Assembly (NCBI GenBank): GCA_029212425.1
Contig: JARGNC010000035.1
Location: 1-17,484, forward strand
Reading direction: 5' to 3'
Length of the DNA stretch: 17,484 nt
Source: Phycisphaerales bacterium
GTDB taxonomy: Bacteria; Planctomycetota; Phycisphaerae; Phycisphaerales; UBA1924
The notes under the pieces are model-generated. The model worked only from the letters and a program-made list of their open reading frames with translations. It was not told where the DNA came from and ran no database searches. Both the position numbers and the translations under genes were made by a program. Each line of letters opens with the position of its first letter. Within the stretch, counting starts at the first letter, position 1. Shown in pieces: positions 13,514 to 17,484 of this stretch.

Positions 13514-14437
13514 ATGCCTATCTACATCGAATGTAGACGCGCCCGCGCGTTTACGCTCATCGAGTTGCTGGTTGTCATCGCCATCATCGCGCTCCTTATC
13601 GGAATCCTCCTTCCGGCTCTCGGCAACGCGCGTGCATCCGCGCAGCGCATTGTGTGCCAATCCAACATGCGCCAGCTCGAGCTCTCGCACCAGATGTACC
13701 TCGAAGACTACAAAGGCCACTTCATCGACGCCGCGCTCCCCCACGGCACACTCACAGGTGATGTCCGCAAGACCTGGCTCATCTCCCTCCAAGACTACGG
13801 CGCCGCTCCCGAATCTCTCTACTCACCAGTAGACCGCTCCATCTGGCTCAACGTCTCCAAAGGCGGCAGCGACGAGGGCGCCACCCTCCCAGAACTCCGC
13901 ACCTGGTTCGAATCAAACGAAGACATCCTCAACGACAACGACTTCGGGAACGACCCAGACCAACCCGAAATCTCCCGCCTCACCAGCTACGGACTCAACG
14001 GCTTCACCGCACAGAGCGTCGCGCCCTTCCTCAACCCCGACCCCGTCACCGGCCGTCGACTCGATCAACGAAACGCATACACCAAGATCACACGCATCCC
14101 CAGAACCTCTTCAACCGTCCACCTCGTCATGATGACCCCCATCGCACGCAACTTCGGAGAAGAGGTCTACACCGAACCAGACTTCGCCAAATCCGATCAT
14201 GTCCACCCCGACGAATGGGACCTCTCCTTCCTCGGTCCCGACGCAAGCGCCAAAATCGCCAGCTCCCAACTCTGGCTCAACGCCCACGGCGGAGAACCCA
14301 CAGAAACATCCGCCAAAAGCAACGCCGCGTTCTTCGACGGCTCCGTACGCACCTTGTCATTCCAAGAACTCTACATCGACGCAGAGCACAACCTATTCCA
14401 CCCAGAAGCAAATCCCACCGGTTCGTATCAACCATGA
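13514..14437 (+). CDS. prepilin-type N-methylation protein (DUF1559/H-X9-DG-like pseudopilin)
   Basis: A type II secretion or type IV pilus-like pseudopilin of 307 residues. The type III signal has a short basic leader (MPIYIECRRARA) cleaved before Phe13, giving FTLIELLVVIAIIALLIGIL with the required Glu at +5 and a membrane-spanning helix, then LPALGNARASAQRIVCQSN. Near the C-terminus, His258 begins a stretch ending in NAAFFDGSVRTLSF, a looser version of the H-X9-DG ending seen in the very large planctomycete pseudopilin families. AAGGA at 13503-13507 supports the start. These proteins are extremely abundant in planctomycetes and their individual roles are mostly unknown. Here the gene sits between a small Cys/His exported protein and two surface proteins, suggesting a part in their export or display (inference). 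Confidence 0.9.
   Translation: MPIYIECRRARAFTLIELLVVIAIIALLIGILLPALGNARASAQRIVCQSNMRQLELSHQMYLEDYKGHFIDAALPHGTLTGDVRKTWLISLQDYGAAPESLYSPVDRSIWLNVSKGGSDEGATLPELRTWFESNEDILNDNDFGNDPDQPEISRLTSYGLNGFTAQSVAPFLNPDPVTGRRLDQRNAYTKITRIPRTSSTVHLVMMTPIARNFGEEVYTEPDFAKSDHVHPDEWDLSFLGPDASAKIASSQLWLNAHGGEPTETSAKSNAAFFDGSVRTLSFQELYIDAEHNLFHPEANPTGSYQP
13521..13537 (+). repeat. 7-bp palindrome at the start of the pseudopilin gene
   Basis: TCTACAT (13521-13527) and ATGTAGA (13531-13537) flank CGA. The repeat lies in codons 3-8, so it could be an mRNA hairpin just after the start codon or an operator-like DNA site. It is dyad-symmetric in the size range of Fur-family boxes but does not match a known box that I can name. 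Confidence 0.6.
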
Positions 14438-14449
14438 TCCACCATGATC
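14432..14449 (+). repeat. short direct repeat ACCATGATC at the pseudopilin stop
   Basis: ACCATGATC occurs twice (14432-14440 and 14441-14449), the first copy containing the pseudopilin TGA stop. The second copy creates an ATG at 14444 in frame with the next gene, but that ATG precedes the Shine-Dalgarno. Confidence 0.7.
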
Positions 14450-14476
14450 AACGAACCATTCAAACTTGGAGATCAC

Positions 14477-15286
14477 ATGAACACCACACTCACCCAAGCA
14501 CTCGCCATCGCATGCACCGCCGCAACAACCCTTGCAGGCGTTGTCCACAACGCGGACTTCATCCCAGCCGTCCAGGACGGCAAGATCGTCGTCGGCGCTG
14601 TTGACCCAGACACAAACGAAGTCGTCTACCCCTCACAGATCAAATCCGCAATCCTCGGCACAGAAGGATTCCCAAACTTCACAAACAACCCAGGATTCAA
14701 CTCAGAACTCGGCGCACTGGTGCCGGGAATGACCATCGGATTCAACATCCTCAGCGCCCCGCGCGTCTGGGACGAAACCACAGAAGACTTTGAAACCATC
14801 GCAGATGAACAACTCATCGTCCGAGCCGCGGCCCAGAACATCGTCGCTCCATCGACCGACACCGTCGTCCCAGGGATCGTGTTCGGACAAGCATCATTCG
14901 ACGCCGCCGCATCATTCCACCACCACTTGCAGTTCCTGCTCGAAGGAGGACTCCCCCCCGCGATCGACGGCGTCTGGTTGCTCGAACTCGAACTCTGGTC
15001 TGAAAGCGCCAGCATCGAAGCATCAGACCCAATCTACATCGTCTTCGGACAAGGCACCGGAGTCGCGAACATCGATACCGCAGTCACATGGATTGAAGAC
15101 AACCTCATCGCTTCGCCATGCCTTGCGGATCTGACAGGTGACCAATCACTGAACTTCCTCGATGTCAGCGCCTTCCTCGAAGCGTTCGGTCAGCAAGACG
15201 CAGCCGCGGACTTCACCAACGACGGACAGTTCAACTTTCTCGATGTAAGCAGCTTCCTCTCCGCCTTCGCGAGTGGATGCCCATAA
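14477..15286 (+). CDS. exported surface protein with C-terminal GC-type tandem dockerin
   Basis: A 269-residue secreted protein. The signal peptide is MNTTLTQALAIACTAATTLA, giving a mature N-terminus near GVVHNADF. The main domain (about 24-195) has FDAAASFHHHLQFLL (141-155), GVWLLELELW (165-174) and SDPIYIVFGQG (183-193). The tail (215-268) has two EF-hand-like loops, DLTGDQSLNFLD (218-229) and DFTNDGQFNFLD (245-256), enclosed by Cys215 and Cys268. This is the GC-type dockerin common in Phycisphaerae, thought to attach proteins to the cell surface through calcium-dependent binding. The start is ATG 14477 with GGAG at 14468-14471; ATG 14444 would put a polar stretch before the signal peptide. 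Its main domain looks paralogous to that of the next gene. Ligand unknown; the His cluster hints at metal. Confidence 0.88.
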   Translation: MNTTLTQALAIACTAATTLAGVVHNADFIPAVQDGKIVVGAVDPDTNEVVYPSQIKSAILGTEGFPNFTNNPGFNSELGALVPGMTIGFNILSAPRVWDETTEDFETIADEQLIVRAAAQNIVAPSTDTVVPGIVFGQASFDAAASFHHHLQFLLEGGLPPAIDGVWLLELELWSESASIEASDPIYIVFGQGTGVANIDTAVTWIEDNLIASPCLADLTGDQSLNFLDVSAFLEAFGQQDAAADFTNDGQFNFLDVSSFLSAFASGCP

Positions 15287-15295
15287 CACAATTTT

Positions 15296-15320
15296 GTTTG
15301 AGGGTTTGGAGGGTTTGGAG
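15296..15320 (+). repeat. tandem GTTTG(G)AGG repeats before the PEP-CTERM-like gene
   Basis: About three copies of GTTTG(G)AGG stand in tandem in the short gap before the gene at 15352; the last two have a strict period of 9 (AGGGTTTGG at 15301-15309 and 15310-15318). They lie upstream of the TAGGAG ribosome binding site (15338-15343). Confidence 0.75.
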
Positions 15321-15351
15321 ATCCCTTAACCCCTTTTTAGGAGACAGAGAC

Positions 15352-16050
15352 ATGAAAATTGCAGCAATCCTGACGACGAGCGTACTCGCCTCACTCGCAT
15401 TCGCAGGTGGTGATCACGACCACGATCACGAAGGCGGAGACTACGGCCTTGCCATCATCGACGGCGCCGTCGCCGTCGGTATCGGTGACCACGACGAAGG
15501 CGCTATCAACGACTTCGGTGAGCGCGTCTTCGGCGCAGACATGGTCATCAGCGGATCAAACTGGTTCGCAGACGAGCCAGGCATCTTTATCCAAGAAGCC
15601 TCGCTCCCAGACAACACCCAAGTGAGCTTCACCCTCACCCAGTCCCTCATGTACTGGGACGGCTCAGGCGCAGTCAACTTTGGCCTCGCAGCCAACGCAA
15701 TGTCCCTCTCGTTCGGACCAGCATTCGCAGCGACCTCGCTCGACAACAGCCCGGTCGATGGATTCTCCATCAACTACGACGCGGATGCAATCGGTGGTTT
15801 CGACGAGCATATGGATTACACAATTGACGCATCAGCCGCAGCAGGAATTTACTTGCTCGCAAACACCTTCTCGCTCACAGGTGCGACTGATTCAGATGTA
15901 ATCTTCACCGTGTTCAACGCTGGACTCGATGAAGATGCTCACGACGCCGCGATCGAATACGCAGAATCCGTCCTCGTCCCAGCACCAAGCGCCGCGGGAC
16001 TCCTCGCGCTCGCTGGACTCGGCGCCATGTCTCGTCGTCGCAAGGCATAA
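15352..16050 (+). CDS. His-rich exported surface protein with PEP-CTERM-like sorting tail
   Basis: A 232-residue protein. A signal peptide (MKIAAILTTSVLASLAFAGG) is followed directly by DHDHDHEGGD (21-30), a likely metal-binding mature N-terminus. The main domain (about 30-195) aligns by eye with the preceding protein: DGAVAVGIGD, MYWDGSG (100-106), FDEHMDYTI (150-158), GIYLLANTFSL (165-175) and SDVIFTVFNAG (181-191). The tail (209-232) is VPAPSAAGLLALAGLGAMSR plus RRKA: a VPAPS motif, hydrophobic helix and Arg-rich end. This is the PEP-CTERM-type exosortase signal usual in planctomycetes. The start is supported by TAGGAG at 15338-15343; an upstream in-frame start lacks a signal peptide. The terminator at 16113 closes the operon. 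Function unknown; metal binding or capture is inference. Confidence 0.88.
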   Translation: MKIAAILTTSVLASLAFAGGDHDHDHEGGDYGLAIIDGAVAVGIGDHDEGAINDFGERVFGADMVISGSNWFADEPGIFIQEASLPDNTQVSFTLTQSLMYWDGSGAVNFGLAANAMSLSFGPAFAATSLDNSPVDGFSINYDADAIGGFDEHMDYTIDASAAAGIYLLANTFSLTGATDSDVIFTVFNAGLDEDAHDAAIEYAESVLVPAPSAAGLLALAGLGAMSRRRKA

Positions 16051-16112
16051 ACGAACTCCAAACCTGGGGTCTTCGGGTGAGTTGCTCGGAGGCCCTATTC
16101 AAATGACAACGC

Positions 16113-16158
16113 AAAGCCCCGTTCCGCCATCTGTTCAAGGCAGGGATGGGGCTTTTTT
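16113..16158 (+). terminator. intrinsic terminator after the exported-protein operon
   Basis: AAAGCCCC (16113-16120) pairs with GGGGCTTT (16148-16155), with interrupted inner pairing (TCC/GGA and GCC/GGC), and T's continue to 16158. It separates the surface-protein genes from the symporter gene. Confidence 0.88.
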
Positions 16159-16249
16159 GGGAACACTTGCACCCACACTCCGCATCGCATAGGGTGAACA
16201 CTCCCCTTCTCCCAACCATTTGAGGTGCCCCATCGATTCCAGCACAATC

Positions 16250-17484
16250 ATGAAACTCGTCGCAATCGGTCTTTACGCAGGAATCCTCGTCCTCATCGGA
16301 TACTTCGCATCCAAGAAAATGCACAACATCCGCGACTACTTCGCATCGGGAAAGAACCTCGGATTCTTCAACGTCGCGTTCTCCGCGCGAGCGACAGGCG
16401 AATCCGCATGGTTGCTCTTGGGTTTGACCGGCATGGGGTACGCTGTAGGTGCCAAAGCGTTCTGGGTCGTGCTCGGAGAAATGATCGGTGTCGGCGGCGC
16501 ATGGATCCTCATGTCCCGCCGATTCAAGCGACTCACCGACCGCTACGACTCCGTCACCGTCCCCGACTATCTTGAATCACGCCTGCGTGACTCTGGTCAT
16601 TGGTTGCGGCTCATCGCCGCGGGATCGCTCGTCATCTTCGTCCCGATCTACGCCGGTGCGCAAGTCTTCGCAACAGGCGGCGCGTTCCACGCATTCCTCG
16701 GCTGGGACCACTATGTCGGCGCCGCGGTGGGATTCGGTGTCGTCATGCTCTACATCACCCAAGGCGGATTCACCGCCGTCGTCTGGTCCGATGTCTTCCA
16801 AGGCTCACTCATGGTCATCGGTCTCGTCGCCCTCCCCCTTGTGATTCTGAACCATGTCGGGACCTTCGATGGAGTCACCACCGCAGTCTCAGCCGTGGAC
16901 CCACACCTGCTCACCTTACACGGCCCAGGCAAAGAAGGACCATCCACCGGAGGATGGACCACCTCAACCATCATCTCCATCATCGGACTCGCCGCGATCG
17001 GGATCGGGTTCTTCGGATCACCCCAAGTCTTCGTCCGCTACATCTCGATGAAGAACACCAAGCAGATCCTCCCAGGAACATTGACCGCACTCACCTGGAC
17101 CCTCCTCGCAGACTCCGGCGCTGTCCTCGTTGGACTCTTCGGCCGCGCCGTCTTCACCCCCGAAAATCTCGGAGGTCTCAACGACAAGATCCTCCCCCAC
17201 GCATCGCTCGAACTCCTCCCCGCGTTCTTCGCAGGGATCTTCATCGCGATGGTCTTGTCCGCGATCATGTCTACCATCGACTCGCTCCTCATCGTTGCAT
17301 CAAGCGCGGGAGTCCGAGACTACTGGCAAAAAACCCGCCATCCAAACATGTCCGACGAACGCTTGATGTCCCTCTCCCGCAAGGTCACCGTCGCGCTCTC
17401 GCTCGTCTCGTTTGCGATCGGAGTCGGGATCATGCTCTACGACAAAGAGAACGGCGTCTTCTGGATCATCATCTTCGGATGGTC
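16250..17484 (+). CDS. sodium:solute symporter (SSS/PutP-like), 3' truncated by window edge
   Basis: A polytopic inner-membrane protein coupling sodium influx to solute uptake; 411 residues are present and the reading frame continues past the window. It starts with a membrane helix, MKLVAIGLYAGILVLIGYFA, then SKKMHNIRDYFASGKNLGFF and SARATGESAWLLLGLTGMG (45-63), parallel to the PutP segment SAGASDMSGWLLMGLPG. GGFTAVVWSDVFQGSLM (172-188), GFFGSPQVFVRYI (253-265) and AMVLSAIMSTIDSLLIVASS (333-352) match the SSS family helices that form the sodium and substrate sites. PutP (proline) is the closest textbook relative, but the substrate cannot be fixed from sequence. The start ATG 16250 has no good ribosome binding site; an in-frame TTG at 16220 is an alternative. 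Confidence 0.93.
   Translation, partial: MKLVAIGLYAGILVLIGYFASKKMHNIRDYFASGKNLGFFNVAFSARATGESAWLLLGLTGMGYAVGAKAFWVVLGEMIGVGGAWILMSRRFKRLTDRYDSVTVPDYLESRLRDSGHWLRLIAAGSLVIFVPIYAGAQVFATGGAFHAFLGWDHYVGAAVGFGVVMLYITQGGFTAVVWSDVFQGSLMVIGLVALPLVILNHVGTFDGVTTAVSAVDPHLLTLHGPGKEGPSTGGWTTSTIISIIGLAAIGIGFFGSPQVFVRYISMKNTKQILPGTLTALTWTLLADSGAVLVGLFGRAVFTPENLGGLNDKILPHASLELLPAFFAGIFIAMVLSAIMSTIDSLLIVASSAGVRDYWQKTRHPNMSDERLMSLSRKVTVALSLVSFAIGVGIMLYDKENGVFWIIIFGW

Noticed and set aside
1..17484. CRISPR array, rRNA, tRNA or insertion sequence
   Set aside because: No regularly spaced repeats, no tRNA cloverleaf, no rRNA sequence and no transposase frame with terminal repeats were seen on reading through the window.

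Overview
The window looks like chromosome from a motile planctomycete, most likely a member of the Phycisphaerae/Phycisphaerales. The taxonomic clues are a GC-type tandem dockerin tail flanked by cysteines, a PEP-CTERM-like tail of the VPAPS...RRR type, a pseudopilin with a DUF1559-like ending, and long flagellins carrying flagellin-IN-type inserts. This is inferred from gene content; no 16S or other marker is present.

Layout. (1) Positions 1-1140, minus strand: an acidic hypothetical protein followed by the 5' part of mnmA (tRNA 2-thiouridylase), which runs off the left edge. (2) Positions 1203-8429, plus strand: a late flagellar operon, flgI - flgJ (rod-binding domain only) - flgN - flgK - flgL - fliW - csrA, headed by a clear sigma-54 (-24/-12) promoter. 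(3) Positions 8430-11965: two flagellin genes, each ended by a strong intrinsic terminator; the second also has a sigma-28-like promoter and a long structured leader. (4) Positions 12001-12969: a XerC/XerD-type tyrosine recombinase. (5) Positions 12982-16158: a compact probable operon of exported proteins. It holds a small Cys/His protein with a nearly leaderless start, a pseudopilin-like protein, and two divergent paralogous surface proteins, one ending in a GC-type dockerin and the other in a PEP-CTERM-like tail. It closes with a terminator. (6) Position 16250 to the right edge: a PutP-like sodium:solute symporter, truncated by the window.

How the parts work together. FlgI forms the P ring, the FlgJ-like protein caps or assembles the rod, FlgN chaperones FlgK and FlgL, and FlgK/FlgL form the hook-filament junction on which the flagellins polymerise. 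fliW-csrA directly before flagellin reproduces the Bacillus-type order flgN-flgK-flgL-fliW-csrA-hag. The most striking signal is in RNA: both flagellin Shine-Dalgarno sequences sit in an ACGGAG hexaloop closed by a C-G pair, an exact match to the known CsrA/RsmE site. The stem sequences differ between the two genes but both still pair. This predicts a FliW-CsrA-flagellin partner-switching circuit here.

The most novel candidate protein system is the 13.0-16.1 kb exported operon. Its two adjacent surface proteins appear to share one domain but carry different anchoring tails, and both are His-bearing. A metal-related role is suggested but not shown.
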